Positions 63,945-64,000 of a stretch of 64,000 bases of DNA are shown in pieces; the stretch's first letter is position 1; each line of letters starts with the position of its first letter. The notes under the pieces were generated by a model. The model was not told the DNA's origin. It did no database searches and saw nothing but the letters and a program-made list of their open reading frames with translations. Source of the stretch: Hypomesus transpacificus (taxonomy: Eukaryota > Chordata > Actinopteri > Osmeriformes > Osmeridae); contig NC_061068.1 in assembly GCF_021917145.1 (NCBI RefSeq), positions 3,758,616 through 3,822,615 of the forward strand. Reading direction: 5' to 3'. The position numbers and the translations under genes are program-made.

Positions 63945-64000
63945 CTGCACACAGGAAACACACATTCAAGAACAACCCAACTGTGGGGAAAGCTAGTACA

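Overview
This is vertebrate, almost certainly teleost, genomic DNA. The evidence is spliced genes with GT-AG introns, dense CA/CT/GA microsatellites and minisatellites, fish-type mobile elements (a Tc1 transposon, tRNA-derived SINEs with an L2-like tail, a piggyBac-type MITE), and a gene set corresponding to human 12q13. A single 100-N gap lies at 26921-27020.

Layout. 1-11252: gene-poor, with an intact Tc1/mariner element (129-1789) followed by about 9 kb of simple repeats. 11253-13798: a 2.5-kb fold-back transposon with ~1.08-kb inverted arms, a perfect 6-bp target duplication and two inverted copies of the start of an integrase-like transposase gene. 14.2-23.1 kb (+): pcbp2, a three-KH poly(C)-binding protein with two mutually exclusive last exons, one of which encodes a PCBP4-like tail. 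23.2-26.7 kb (-): the last three coding exons of map3k12 (DLK), convergent with pcbp2; its kinase exons are not visible and probably lie in the gap. 30.28-39.57 kb (+): complete myg1 in seven coding exons. 40-46.5 kb: intergenic, with two SINEs and a possible upstream exon. 46.9-47.8 kb (+): a single-coding-exon LRRC3-family membrane protein. 47.8-50.9 kb: no gene seen. 50.9-64.0 kb (-): the last 24 coding exons of col2a1 (type II collagen), continuing beyond the right edge.

The protein-coding genes are unrelated housekeeping or developmental genes held together by synteny rather than by a pathway: RNA binding (pcbp2), neuronal stress MAP3K signalling (map3k12), RNA exonuclease (myg1), a leucine-rich-repeat membrane protein, and cartilage collagen (col2a1). 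The points most worth checking are the PCBP4-like alternative terminal exon of pcbp2, the poly(C) tracts in that gene's own transcript, and the symmetric fold-back transposon carrying two promoter-plus-HTH mini-genes.
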